64,000 nucleotides of DNA, from the NCBI GenBank assembly GCA_963556145.1, contig OY744472.1, positions 3,224,001-3,288,000 on the forward strand. The letters are read 5' to 3'. Below, piece by piece: positions 51,600 to 63,068 of this stretch. The notes under the pieces are model-generated. The model did no database searches and was not told the DNA's origin. It saw only the letters and a list, made by a program, of their open reading frames with translations. Both the position numbers and the translations under genes were made by a program. Numbering within the stretch: position 1 is the stretch's first letter; every line of letters begins with the position of its first letter. This DNA is from Hygrocybe punicea. Taxonomy: Eukaryota; Basidiomycota; Agaricomycetes; Agaricales; Hygrophoraceae.

Positions 51600-52400
51600 G
51601 GGGTGCAAAAGGTGAAAACATGGGCTTTGAAACCCCATTCCTCTCATTTTCTATGGTAACGAAGTGCAGGGGCTGGCCGGAGGATGGTTGAAAACGGGGT
51701 GGGTCGTCCTGGTGGTCAAAAAAAGTGAAGGGGGCCTGTTGGGGCAGAAGATTGCCATGGAAATGTGGCATGGGGGATGTGTACTGGCCGGGGTTGGATG
51801 AAAATGGGGCAGGAGCTGTCCTGGTGGTTAAAAAGATGGGGGACTGGTGGGGCAGAAGGCGGAAACGCGAGGGATTAGGATCCCCCGGCCTCTCGGTTTC
51901 TATGGCAATGGGGCACGGAGGACATATACTGGCCAGGGTTGGTCAAAAATGGGGTGGGGGGGACTGGTCCTGGTGAACAAAAAAAGGGGGGTGGGCTGGT
52001 GAGGCAGAAGGCAGAAACACGAGGGATTTGGACCCCCCCGGCCTCTCCTTTTCTACGGAAACGAGTTGCGGGGGGCATGTACTGGCTGGGGGTGGTTGAA
52101 AACGGGGTGGGAAGGGGTGTCCTGGTGGGTGAAAATGGGGTGGTGGTAGAAAATGGGAGTCTGGTGGTGGTTGGGCAGACAGCCGGATCGTGAGGGCTTG
52201 AGACCCCCCGGTCACTCGTTTTCAATGAAAACAGAGTGCAGGGAGTGTAGGCTAGCTGGGGGTGGTCGAAAACAGGATGGGAGCGGGTGTCCTGGTGGTA
52301 GAAAATGGGGTGGTGGTGGTGGTTGCGCAGACAGCCGGAACTTCAGGGCCTAAAGCCCCCCGACCATTCATTTTCAACCCAAACAAGATGCGGGAGGTTG
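51600..52400 (-). repeat. ~150 bp satellite array
   Basis: About five irregular units with 'ggt-gaaaac-gggtggg' cores near 51690, 51797, 51942, 52096 and 52267. Spacings are uneven (107 to 171) because of insertions and deletions. Same monomer as 59890-60670 and 1-275. Confidence 0.75.
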
Positions 52401-52496
52401 ATTCACATCAGCCATGGTCGAAATCCCTGGGACAGCGGGTCTTGACTGTGGAAGAAGTCAGGGAGTTGAGAGCTAAGACTCCTGTGACACAAAGTG

Positions 52497-52806
52497 ACAA
52501 CTTCCTTTTTCAATCAAATTCCGCATCATACAATTTTTCTTTCTCATCCATTGGATTGGTTTTTTATTTTTTATGACCTCAAGATAAATCCTATATTCCT
52601 GACAATATTTGAGGACACAATTCCAAAACTCTAGTTTATTCATGATTTCTTCCAAAAAAAACATGTTAGGAATGCAGAATTTAGCTGTATAGTTGATTTC
52701 AAACATTAATCAATTATTTAATTATTTTAATTATTTAATTACTGATGAACTGCCCTATATCCTGGACTGATATGAATGATTCTTCCATTTATGGAAGAAC
52801 TCGTAA
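52497..52806 (-). repeat. Internal copy of the non-autonomous Helitron 5' region
   Basis: Matches 54061-54358 over about 300 bases and ends in a perfect terminal hairpin (TTCTTCCAT/ATGGAAGAA) and TTACGAG at 52806. It shows that the 3.4 kb element contains one element nested in or fused to another. Confidence 0.8.
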
Positions 52807-53420
52807 TCATTGTATGATGTGTCGACTTGTTTTCTGGTAAAGATGCTTCTCCAATGCACCTATTGACAATACCTGGCTAGTACACATCATCTCATTTGTT
52901 GTATATATACATGTCCTGATTTAATAAGAAAAAACATTATTTACACAAATATAGCAAGTCTCAAAGGACATCTGACAAAGTCATAGTGTCACGTCCTCAG
53001 AGAGATCACCCTTATTTAATTTTACTGAGTGTCCTTCTGGACAAGTCTCAAGGGAGGTCCAATGAAGTCCCGGTCTCGAGTCATCAAAGGGTCCAGTGAG
53101 ACCATCCTCAAAACCACACATCCAGAGGGTGGAAGTGAATGATGCACAGACTGCACAATTACAACTCCCATGGCACAGATTGCCCCCTCTACTTATATTG
53201 GAGACTGAAGGAGGGCCATGCAAAGACTGCACAACCACACCCTCCATGGCCCAGACAGCCATCCCCCTCCGTTGATTTCAGAAGGGTGAAAGGGAATCAT
53301 GCACAGACTGCACAATCACACCTTCCATGGCTCAGATAGCCACCCTTCTATGCTACGTAGCTAGGAAAACTAAGGAAACTAATGAAACTACATGTCAGTA
53401 CTGACCTCTCGGCTACAGGG
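52807..53420 (+). repeat. Repeat element with ~85 bp units, copy 1
   Basis: Aligns end to end with 59300-59885: 'aatcattgt-tgatgtgtc', 'cttgttttctgg', then 'ctcaagggaggtcc', three ~85 bp units with GCACAGACTGCACAAT, and a common end 'agtactgacctct'. Probably a non-autonomous element; no coding sequence or clear terminal repeats. Confidence 0.7.
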
Positions 53421-53423
53421 GAG

Positions 53424-54020
53424 AGAGATCTCATATATGGGGAGGCATGAGGAAGAGGGGGTCAGTACAACTCAACGGGACACATCGAACCACTTGTGGG
53501 GGTGTACTTACAGTTCATTTGGTCCCCCCAAACCGGTCCCCAAGTGGTGTGGTGGTCCAACTTCGGGGGGTAGAGATCTGGTGTATGGGGGGGCAGGAGG
53601 AGGAGGGGATCAGTGTGGTTGAATGGGACGCATCAGACCATGTCTGGGGGTGTACTTACAGTCCATTGGGTCCTCCACATCCGCTCCTCAAGTGGTGTGG
53701 TGGTCCACCTTCGGGGGGTAGAGATCTGGGATGTGGGGGGGATGAGGAGGAGGGGGGCACCATGACTCAACGGGAAACATCGTACCATGTTTGATGCCAT
53801 TCCTACACTCCATTGGGTCCCCCCTAACTGGTCCCCACAGGGTTTGGCCATCCGACTTCGGGGGGTAGAGATCTGGTGTATGGGGGCATAAGGAGGAGAG
53901 GGTCAGTATGACTCAACGGGAAGCATCAGACCACTTCTGGGGGCATACTTACGGTCCATTGGGTCCCCCCTGACTGGTCCTCATGTGGTTTGGTCGTCCA
54001 TGATCCGGGGGTAGAGATCT
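53424..54020 (+). repeat. ~147 bp tandem array, four to five units
   Basis: The marker TAGAGATCTG occurs at 53571, 53719, 53866 and 54012, with a diverged copy near 53424; spacings are 148, 147, 146 and about 147. The sequence differs from the other satellite, yet the period is the same. A single degraded unit occurs at 47400-47540. Confidence 0.85.
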
Positions 54021-54060
54021 GAGACTGAAGGCATGTTTGGAGAAGTGTGTGACTGACTGT

Positions 54061-54358
54061 GACAATTTCCTTTTTGGATCAAATTCCGCGTCATACAAAT
54101 TTTTTTTCTGCTCCTCTGGAGAGGTGTTTGATTTTTTACAACCTCAAAATAAATCCTATATTCATGAAAATATTTCAGAATGAAATTCCAAAAATCTAGT
54201 TTATTCCTGAATTTTCCCAAAAAAAATGGGTCAGAAATACAGAATTTGGCTCTATAGTTGATTTCAAACATTAATTAATTAATTAATTAATTACTGACGA
54301 CCTGCCATATATCCTGGACTCATAAGAACGATTCTTCCATAAATGGAAGAACTCGTAA
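54061..54358 (-). repeat. Terminal 5' region of the 3.4 kb Helitron
   Basis: About 300 bases shared with 52497-52806 and 47750-48278: 'ttgatttcaaacattaattaa', 'gccatatatcctggactcataag', terminal hairpin and TTACGAG. Confidence 0.8.
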
Positions 54359-57300
54359 CCATTTTGACTGTAGTCATCATCGAGATGTGATATCATGTCT
54401 CCAGTCATAAACTGTGGGCATGTGCCATACGGTAACATTTCACCCTTTTTTAGTTGGGCTGAAAAATCATCTCTGGCATCATTGCATTCATATCTCAAAT
54501 TGAAATGGTCCATGATTTGTATTTGCCTTTTTATAAATTCGTGAGTGTCAAATGCTTCATCCCAAGATTGCTCCCCTAATTTCAAGTCATGACCAGATCT
54601 CCATGGTTTGAACAATGTTAACATGGTTGTGCAATAATATTCTCTATCTCCTCTGTCACGTCTGGGAAGTGAACCGCCAATGAAATTTGGAACCAAATCA
54701 TATTTTTCATTGAAGTCAATGCAATGTGTTTCATGGAGAGGATGATCTTGCAAAAACAATATGTGTTCTAGATTTTCAGAATACATACTTTCTGTGTCAT
54801 CTGCATAATCATCAATGTCTTGATCAAATAATGTGTTATTCTCATCAATGTTGAGATCATCAGAATCAATATCATATTCACAATGAGTAGTAGCTGATGC
54901 TTTAAAACCACAAGTAGTAGCTGAATCTTGTCATGCTGACTCTAAAAGTAATTCATCTTCACTGTGAATTTCATCATGAACTATTTTTGTTTGGATTTTA
55001 ACTTTTTTGGCACATTGAATCCATTCATATAGAGTGATTTCCCCAAACCTTTGTGGCCTGTAAATGTAATCATGCACCACTGATGTTCCAACAAATGTGC
55101 CTTGCTGATTTTGGAGTACTACTCTGTCTGGCTTACTTGACATTTCCGTATCACCATCTGTTTTCCAAGCATTCAACACTTCTCTGACATAATTTTTCCA
55201 ATACACAGGAATAAAGTTGTGGCTAGTGTAATGATCAGGATTGCCCAGCAAATATAGAGCTGACATGGGTCCACCTATTTCCAGTTTGGCTGTTAATGTA
55301 TTGTAATTAATTTTCTGGCTTTTTCTTTTCTCTGCATTGATCCACCAAGCATCTCAGAATTTCTGTCAAATACACTTCTGATAGTATCAAATATGCTATA
55401 AGTTTTTAGCCCTGGTTTAGTTATATAGTCAGATATGTATACTACAATCGCCTTGATTGCTGTGCCAGATAGAAGACTTGTGATATCAGTGTTGCAGCAT
55501 AATAGAAATGTTACAAGTGGGGTTAAGGTGTTGATCCATGCTTCACCCTTTTTTACATTCAGAGCACCGGTCTTTGGGTCAACTTGAGTGGATTCAAACA
55601 ATGGTCTTGGAAATCTAGCTTTGCATTTTCCATGTTTGTTCATGCAGGTGGGTCTGTCTTTTCTGTTGACTTTTTCAGCATTAGACTTGTATCTACCACA
55701 ATTATGAACATTGGAGTGAAGTATCAAATCATCCACAGTGTTTCTAAATCGGTTCCACCATAACTCAACATTCTTGCATTCAATGCATTCAGATTGATCA
55801 TTCATGTCTTCATGTTTGTCATTGCACAGAGGAGGTGGTGTATCAGGCAAGGTTTGAGTTGGATCTTTGTAATCTTTTTTCATGGATTGAGCATTGACAT
55901 TGGCTCTTATGTCATCCATTGTGCCAGTCATAAATTCACCAATATGAACACTTTCAAGATATTCAACAAATCTTTTTTGGAAGTCTGAGTTGGGATCCAT
56001 GATTCTATCTCTGATCTCTTGTGGTGACAGGCATGCTTTGAGCCATAACATCATATGCATATGAAGAGTTAATCGTCCTTGCTGTTCAACAGCGCCATAG
56101 TATGCATTTGTATCTCCATAAAACCCAGAGTGATTTGAGCCAACTCCAAGTACATGTTTGATAAACAACTTGACCATAAAATGAAAGAATCTTGCACCAG
56201 CCACGGGATTTTGGGCAATCAGTCTGTATCTCTCATTGTAGTCTCGCAAGTTTGGGGAAAACTCCTCTTTGGTGTGAGCAAAATATAAACATAGTGGATG
56301 CATAATATCTGCAGGTGAAAAGGTGATAAACCAAGATGGGGCCCCACAGAATGACATCAGAGCCCAGATTTCATTTCTCATATATTTCTTATTTGTCAAT
56401 GATCCTTGTACATGACTTCCAACATGGTCAATGTCTTTGATCACCTGGAAACAAAGCTTTTCCTCATCGGTGTCAGGTTTGACATGTTCACCCTCTTCCA
56501 TCTTCCTGGAGATGTAATTAAGAACACCAACATCAAGATCCATTAGTCTCTGGGATATCTGATCAAATTTTGCTTTCTCAGCCAACAAGTAGCCTCCAGT
56601 AGTTGCCTGCTTGATTTGTTCATAATTAAATGCAATTAATGGAAAGTGTGGGTCTCTCTGAAAGCGCTTGTCATAATACATCAACAAATGTCTTTTATGT
56701 GCAATATCAGACAGAGATCCTTGCTTTATATTATTTCCAATACCACCAAGTCCATATGGAAACAGCCAAGGCATCATTTGTGGAAATAACTGTGGGTTGC
56801 CATAGATTGACTGTGAATCTTTGTCATGTCCGATAGCAAGCACCATGCAGTTGCTCTTCAAATGTTTCAAAGCAATAGCCTTTAATGCTTTGACACTCTT
56901 GGTTGAATATTCCTCACCAGTCAAGCCATGAACAACAAATGGACATTTGCCAGTTTCTGTTCCTTCTTCAGTTTCTATATCATGGACTGCAGTTGATTCT
57001 GGACTTTTGTTGGTGAATGACTGACGATAATCAACAACCACTGGTATATCATTTTCAGGATATTGATTTAAATTCTCTTGTGATATTTCCAAGTCAAAGT
57101 AATCAAAGTGGTTTAACTTTAGCCAATTCAAAGCAATTGCTACTTTGTTTCTTCTAACAAGCAGAGGTGTTCTTTCAAAGTCAGACTTGGTTGGTTTGCA
57201 TGGACCAGTGTAAATAAAGGCCAGAACTTCATCTAATTCATCAGCGGGAGGTGGCAAAATATCATATAGTTTGGGAACTGGATTTGCAAATGTAATTACA

Positions 57301-58620
57301 TTGGCTCTCATCTTGTGCATGCCTGAAGAGACTCTGACAATGCATCTATTGTGTCTGACCCTTGCAATCATCAACTGTTCAGCATATGATAGGTCTTGTA
57401 AAGCTGCTGGCACATCACCAATCCACAGACCATTTGCAAGTACATGAAGAGGTTGTTTTCCATTTTTCAATGACTTGTGACATGATTTGCATATGTTATC
57501 TAAATTATCAATCAAAATGGGCTTATCAATGCATTGCACTGGATCATCAACTGAAAATCGTTCTTGTTGGGTAGCTGAAGCTTGTCTTAACAAATTCAAA
57601 TCCAAATCAAGTGAAGAAAGTCTTGTTAATTCCTGAACAGCTGTTAATCGTCCACAAACTGCACAACCTGTTTCTATAAATTTGTTAGGGCTACTTTCTC
57701 TACACAAATTTGATATAATAGTGTGTTGTAAGGATTGAGATGGAGGTAAAGGAGGAAATTCTACTTTGTCCCTGTATGACTAGGCTGCAATTTGATTTTG
57801 CTGTTTGCATCTGTCAAAATTGATGTTACAAAAAGTTTGAACAGCTTTTTGATTGAAAAGTTTATGTTTCTCTGAATCCTCAGATGAAGCTCTTTGCACA
57901 GCTGCATTGTTTTTTTGCTGATGTCTCTCTGGATATTCTAAGGAATATTTTTGAACTGCTGCAAGATTCTGTTGCTGGTATTTATCAGGATGTTCTGACT
58001 TATATCTTTGAATGGCTGCATTATTTTGTTGCTGATGCTTCTCTGGATGTTCCAGGTTATATCTTTGAACAGCTGCAATATGTTGTTGCTGATTCTTCTC
58101 AATGTTTTTTTTATTGTATTTCTGAACAGTACAAATATTCTGTTGCTGATATTTGTCAATGTTTTTATTGTGTGATCATTTTACAGCTTCAACGTTAGCT
58201 TTACACTTTTTACTCGCTATCTCTAGCTCATCCATAAACTCAAACACTGAAACATAAGAAGAACAGTCAATGCACTTGTGATTTATAATTTTAGTTTGAA
58301 TATCTACATGCTTCATGTTTGCTGTCAAATAGATGGAATGATATGCAGCAATTAATTTGAGATTTGCAATGGTTAATTTGCTGACTAACATTGCTAGTGA
58401 AATGTCTAATGGTATAAGAGAACCATTGGAAAAATCCTGAAGAGTCAGGCTCTGTTTAGATATGTATGATTTAAATGTATAGGTTCCCTCTTTGCCTTGA
58501 CCAAGTGGAGATAATGTTAATCCAAGTTCAGACATGGTAAAAATAGGGTTTTTGCCACCACCTACATATGTCCTGGATATATTGATTGTTTTCATGAATA
58601 TTTTGAGATGATATAGCTGT
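54359..58620 (-). pseudogene. Copy B: Rep half of the Helitron protein
   Basis: From high to low coordinates: an N-terminal segment (YVGGGKNPIFTMSELGLT near 58560); a tandem Q/N/Y-rich coiled repeat (58180-57790); the main Rep region 57707-55293 with CAVCGRL, WFITFSPADIMHPL, HMH (LTLHMHMMLWL), a Cys/His cluster and Rep tyrosines (YISDYITKPG); then 55266-54931 and 54786-54359 (GGSLPRRDRGDREYY). Frame breaks occur at about 58190, 57780, 55290, 54930 and 54790. Catalytic residues survive, but the frame is broken and the 3.4 kb insertion separates it from its helicase. Confidence 0.85.
57790..58180 (-). repeat. ~60 bp coding repeat in copy B
   Basis: Seven or so units encoding variants of AAVQRYNLEHPEKHQQQN, a likely coiled coil. 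The intact gene has three similar units (QSVTRYQQTKGVEYKVN) at the matching place, so the repeat number varies between family members. Confidence 0.7.
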
Positions 58621-59270
58621 ATTATCAGAATTAAATAACTTCACTGCTTTGCTCAGCCATAATATCAAAGTAGCAAAATGCCAAGCTGTTATACCTATAC
58701 CAACACATAATGTGGCATAGGAACATTGACTATACTGCAAGAATAATATAGTGGAAGTAACATACATTGACTGGTATGCCAATGAACATATTATTGCCTT
58801 GTATTGACTAGACAGAGAGAACAATACATCCAATTGTCTGGGCAGAGAAGACAATACACCCAACTGTCTGGGCAGAGAGAACAATACACCCAACTGTTTG
58901 GGCAGAGAGGACAATAAACCCAACAAATTGGGCGGGCAGATTCTGGTTGAATATGCCCAACAAGTGATGCTAAACCAATCTGCTGGACCTGGTGATTCAG
59001 TAGATACAGTAGATATAGAGGTACTTGGGTTCACTGACCGAAACCCTCCCAAAGCAATTGGCTAACTCTATAAACATTGTTACTGGTTTTGCCATTGAGA
59101 GCTTCGATGGATGACCACTAACATAGATCAATTTAGTAATTTAAATGTATTGACAAATACAAATAGAACCTTTGGGTTATTCAGGTGTAGTAGAATTGTG
59201 AGTGACAGAAGTAGCAGTAGGATGAGGCGTTTGAAAGTCATTGGGATGTAGTTTGAGTTGAGAAAAAAGT
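58621..59270 (-). other. Copy B 5' part with 30 bp repeats
   Basis: Contains a hydrophobic segment (SMYVTSTILFLQYSQCSYAT) like that of the intact gene. Five 30 bp units (58811-58940, 'caactgtctgggcagagagaacaatacacc' type) encode LGVLSSLPRQ-like repeats. The intact relative has 78 bp repeats here instead. Start codon and 5' end not identified. Confidence 0.55.
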
Positions 59271-59299
59271 TTTTCACTCTTTTTGAACTGTGGGAAAAT

Positions 59300-59885
59300 A
59301 TTACTAATCATTGTTTGACGTGTCAACTTGTTTTCTGGTTTGCTCTGAGCTCTCTAAACACCACAAAGACACCCCTCTGATGCCCCCTTTGACAACACCT
59401 AGCTAGTACACACAGTCCCTATCTCTTTTGTTGTATCTATGACATGTCTTTATTTAATGAAATAAACATTATTTTCAATTTTCCTCAGTGCTGCTCTGGA
59501 CAAGTCTCAAGGGAGGTCCGACGAAGTCCCGGTCTCAAGTCATCGAAGGGTCCAGAGAGACCTTCCTCAACAGCACATATCCAGAGGGTGGGGGTGAATG
59601 GTGCACAGACTGCACAATTACAACTCCCATGGCGCAGATCGCCCCCTCTGGTGAATAATATTGGAGATTGGAGGAGGGCCATGCACAGACTGCACCACCA
59701 CACCCTCCATGGCCCAGACAGCCATCCCCCTCAGTTGATTTTAGCAGGGTGGAAGAGGATCATGCACAGACTGCACAATCACACCTTCCATGGCCCAGAT
59801 GGCCACCCTTCTATGCTACACAGCTCGGTAAACTAAGAAAACTAATGAACCTACGTGTTAGTACTGACCTCTGGTTGTGAAAAAG
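59300..59885 (+). repeat. Repeat element with ~85 bp units, copy 2
   Basis: Same element as 52807-53420, in the same orientation and order, ending 'agtactgacctct'. It lies between Helitron copy B and the satellite array, as its twin lies next to a satellite array. Confidence 0.7.
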
Positions 59886-59889
59886 TTGG

Positions 59890-60670
59890 CGGAAGTGTAC
59901 AAGCTCGAGGGGTAGAGGGGGGCACCAGGTGGAAAACGGGGTGGGATAGGATGTCCTGATGAGTGTAAACGGGGTGGTGGTGGTGATTGCACAGACCGCC
60001 GGAACGCGAGGTCCTGCCACCCCCCAACTGCTCATTTTCAATGAAAAGGAGGTGCGGGGGGTGTAGAAAGGACGGGGGTGATCGAAAACGGAGCGGGAAA
60101 CCATGTCCTGGGGGATGAAAAAGGGGGGGTGGTGGTGGTTGCGCAGAAAGCTGGAATGCGAGGGCTTGGGACCCCCTGAGCCCTCGTTTTCAATGCGAAT
60201 GCAGTGCGGGGGGTGTAGACTGGCCGGAGGTGGTCGAAAACGGGCCGGGAGTGGGTGTCTTGGTGGATGAAAAAAGGGGGGTGGTGGTGGTTGCGCAGAC
60301 GGCCGGAATGCGAGGGCTTGAGACCCCCCGACCCCTCGTTTTCCACTTGAACGAGGTGCGGGGGGTGTAGACTGGCCGGGGGTGGTCGAAAACGGGGCGG
60401 GAAACCGTGTCCTGGGGGATGAAAAAGGGAGGGTGCTTGAGGTTGGGCAGAGAGCCGGAACGCGGGGGTTTGAGACCCCCCGACCCCTCGTTTTCAACGC
60501 GAACGAGGTGCGGGGGGTGTAGACTGGCCAGGGGTGGTCGAAAACGAGGCGGGGAGGGTCTTCCTGGTGGTTGAAAAAGGGGTGGTGGTGTTGGTTGGGC
60601 AGACAGCGGGAACGCGAGGGTTTGAAACGCCCTGACCCCTCGTTTTCAACGCGGATGAGGTGCAGAGGGA
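59890..60670 (-). repeat. ~152 bp satellite array, five units
   Basis: GTGTAG markers at 60061, 60213, 60365 and 60517 are exactly 152 bp apart. Units contain 'ccctcgttttcaa-gcgaa-gaggtgcgggg', 'ggtggtcgaaaacg' and 'tgg-tgcgcagac-gccgg'. Long open frames on the minus strand are caused by the repeat and are not genes. Confidence 0.9.
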
Positions 60671-60901
60671 GCAAACATCAGTACTAGAGCAAAGAAAATA
60701 GAACTAGACACTTACATTAGGCTCCTTCAAATCATGCGGTGGGACACGCTGTCAGGGTCTATGTTGAACAGCCGGCAAAAGCCCGGCATACCCTCTGAGT
60801 TCGGAGTATGAAATGGATATATGGCAAACAAGGTAGGAAAACGCAGAAGGGCAATCAATAACTCACCTCGTTGTTCACCTCCATCCACCAAACGACCCTG
60901 C

Positions 60902-62656
60902 ATGCCTCCGAAAGGAAAGCAGAAGCAAACCCCTGGGGCTGCTGTTGAGACCTTCAAGGCTTCCTGGTCCAATTCGCATGATTCATCCAGGACTGAAAGG
61001 CTCATCGACTGGCTGGATGAATACCCTGCGGAGCGACACATGCTGTTTTCCAATTTGACTCAAGATGCAAGAGCTGAAGGGCGTCGTCAGGATGTTGGCA
61101 AAACACAGAAATCCGTGTATCATGCAATGATTGCACAACACGTCTTTGGAAATGACCGAAATCCTGATTATCTGCGGCACTACCAAGCAAACCCCGCCAA
61201 GTTCGCAAAATCGGTTGCGGATCGAATTACTACCTATGTGCAACCTGTTTCCATCTTTTTCCACCTTTTTCCTTGGTGCTGATGCCATCAATAAAGTCTC
61301 AAGAAGAAATATCGCGAGAAATGTACGCTCCTCGGCTCCACAGGTTCTGGCTTGACATGGGAGCAGTTAACCGTGCACCCGGAGCACCAGAATCTTGCGA
61401 GTGAGTGTTCTCAATATTGCAGGCCTGAAAATGGGACTGATTCAAAGACGGATGTCTTAGTGAAGGTTCAGCACAATTTTCCGTGGTTTTCTCGTCTGCA
61501 TGGCTATTGGAGATCCATTCCAAGTTACAACCCTCATGTTGTGTCTTCACAACCAGGTCAAGATCTTCAAGTCGAAGTGCACACGCTGCTATTTCCCAAT
61601 GCAGCGCACATAGCGCCACCTGACGATATGATGACTGATGGCCAGGATGCCGAGGTTGTTGAGGAGCAGGTTGACAGAGCCACGCTGCCTGGTGAAGAAA
61701 CTCTCCCTTTTGGGCATATGGTCTCAGCTCCGAATAACCCCTGGACGGTAATTCCACCCCACCCCTTGCAGGCTCCATATCCGTCATTGCCATCATCGCT
61801 ATTTGAGTCATCTTTCCAGGCATCAGCAGCGACTCAGCCCATAAGAAATCCATCTTCTAATCCACCCACACCGCCCAGTCCATTCATCCATTCGCCGGAA
61901 ACATCTGGTCCATTTGATTTCTCCACCCTGCGTCAACTTGAGTTTCGTCATGCATCTACATCATCATCCCCTCGTTATTCACCCTATCCGAGCCCAATCC
62001 CATCGCCCATCACACCATTAATGAGTGGTTCACCTGCCGCCACACCTCCTCCTGAACCTAGCCCCTCCAGTGCTGTTCCCACGCAGCGTCCTTTGCTACG
62101 CACACCTGCACGAGGCCGTGGTGGTCCCACACCCCCACATGGCCCCCCTCGTGCAGGTGGACGACGACCCCATTCAGAACTCGAGCAACAAACCCCAGGT
62201 GGAAATCTAGATAACATTTACATGGCTACTGTGGACATGATGGATCGGAAGAAGGAGCGTGAACATCAACGAATCATGAAGGATGCAGAGGTCAAAATCA
62301 AGAAGTACAGAACAGAAAGTCTGCGACTACGTTACTCGACTTCGGCAATGGAGTGGGAGAAAGAGCATATGGAGATTCAGGCAAACAAGGCTCGTGAACA
62401 GCAAGACGCCCAGGAGAATATCCTGAAGTTATACATCCAGTACGAGCATCTCCGCTCTCAAAACCAAGGCCAAACACCTGTTTCAAACCAAATGGTTGGA
62501 TTTCCGCCCCCGCCTCCGCCCCTCCATACACTGGTTCCAAATCTGCAGTTAACGCCAGACCAACAGGGCCTTGATCTTACCGGAGCTGCAGGAACTTCTG
62601 AGGGTGGTGATTTATATGGAGCGGATGAAAGCAGGCATTCTGGTGGGATGGGTTAA
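60902..62656 (+). CDS. Myb/SANT-like DNA-binding protein with coiled-coil C-terminus
   Basis: ATG at 60902 (MPPKGKQKQTPG), chosen over the upstream in-frame ATG at 60821 because similar proteins start with this kind of basic leader. The N-terminal domain is a trihelix/Myb-SANT-like fold: ASWSNSHDSSRTERLIDWLD, then LTQDARAEGRRQDVGKTQKS and FAKSVADRITTYVQP. An intron (61247-61303) precedes KKYREKCTLLGSTGSGLTWE. FPWFSRLHGYWRSIPSYNP follows, then a Pro/Ser-rich middle and a charged coiled coil near the end (about MDRKKEREHQRIMKDAEVKI). This layout is typical of DNA-binding partners encoded beside DDE transposons of the PIF/Harbinger kind. It faces the remnant at 62843-63068. Frame is intact. Function in transposition is inferred. 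Confidence 0.65.
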
Positions 62657-62842
62657 ATTTGTTTTGTCTGCGTCGTGTACTATGTTTTTTTGTCTCTTTC
62701 GGTCTCAATATACATGTTATAGCCAAAAAATCGCTATTGGGACGGTTAATCGTACAGAGGTATGTACATGTAGCGCGAAAAGGAGTGAAAAAAAAAATCA
62801 GACGGTAAAAAAAGAAAACGCATGTTATAAATGAGATTTACG
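62657..62842. other. 3' spacer
   Basis: No gene seen; convergent ends of the flanking coding regions. Confidence 0.4.
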
Positions 62843-63068
62843 TTGCCTGAGAAGGTGGAGGTGTGTATAGCCAACTGGACAGAAGTACGTTCAGTAAATT
62901 TTCACGAAATACCGCCCCTGCCCGAGCAATCGGAGGGGCGGGAGCGCTATCATCATCATCATCGACATCTGCCATTGTGTCCCCATCCTCCTCACCATCC
63001 TCAGCATTGACCTGAACCGAACGGTTGTAGAAATCGTAACCCAGATCAGTGCTGTCATCGCCATCATG
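62843..63068 (-). pseudogene. Transposase-like C-terminal remnant, cut by a Helitron
   Basis: Minus-strand open segment: HDGDDSTDLGYDFYNRSVQ, acidic EDGEEDGD and DVDDDDD runs, then IARAGAVFRENLLNVLLSSW and a stop at 62843. An acidic tail followed by a short helix is common at the C-terminus of Harbinger-type transposases, and the Myb/SANT-like neighbour supports this, but the match is weak. The upstream part is removed from view by the Helitron 5' end at 63069. Confidence 0.35.

Larger units (their letters stand above)
50985..54358 (-). mobile_element. 3.4 kb non-autonomous Helitron with satellite arrays
   Basis: The 5' end at 54358 (TTACGAGTTCTTCCAT) and 3' end at 50985 (hairpin GCCATGC-AAA-GCA-g-TGGC, terminal CAAG then T) interrupt the reading frame of copy B between SQNG and EDIDYA. 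Removing it leaves a single T between 'aatgg' and 'gaagac' and restores the frame, so there is no target duplication. Inside: foldback-like sequence (51130-51420), ~150 bp repeats (51600-52400), an internal second 5' end (52497-52806), an ~85 bp unit repeat element (52807-53420), a 147 bp array (53424-54020) and the terminal 5' region (54061-54358). No coding sequence. Confidence 0.85.
48279..59270 (-). mobile_element. Helitron copy B, decayed and split
   Basis: Minus-strand Helitron of the same family as the giant element but a different subfamily (close to copy C). Coding runs from about 59052 down to 48383, with a 3.4 kb Helitron inserted at 50985-54358. The right limit (5' end) is not clear: no TTACGAG terminus is seen before the repeat at 59300. 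The 3' tail is replaced by the element ending at 48278. Confidence 0.75.

Noticed and set aside
51875..52353. Overlapping frames in the 3.4 kb Helitron
   Set aside because: Satellite-derived; both strands are open.
59811..60674. 287-codon proline-rich minus-strand frame
   Set aside because: Generated by the 152 bp satellite and running into the neighbouring repeat; no independent coding evidence.
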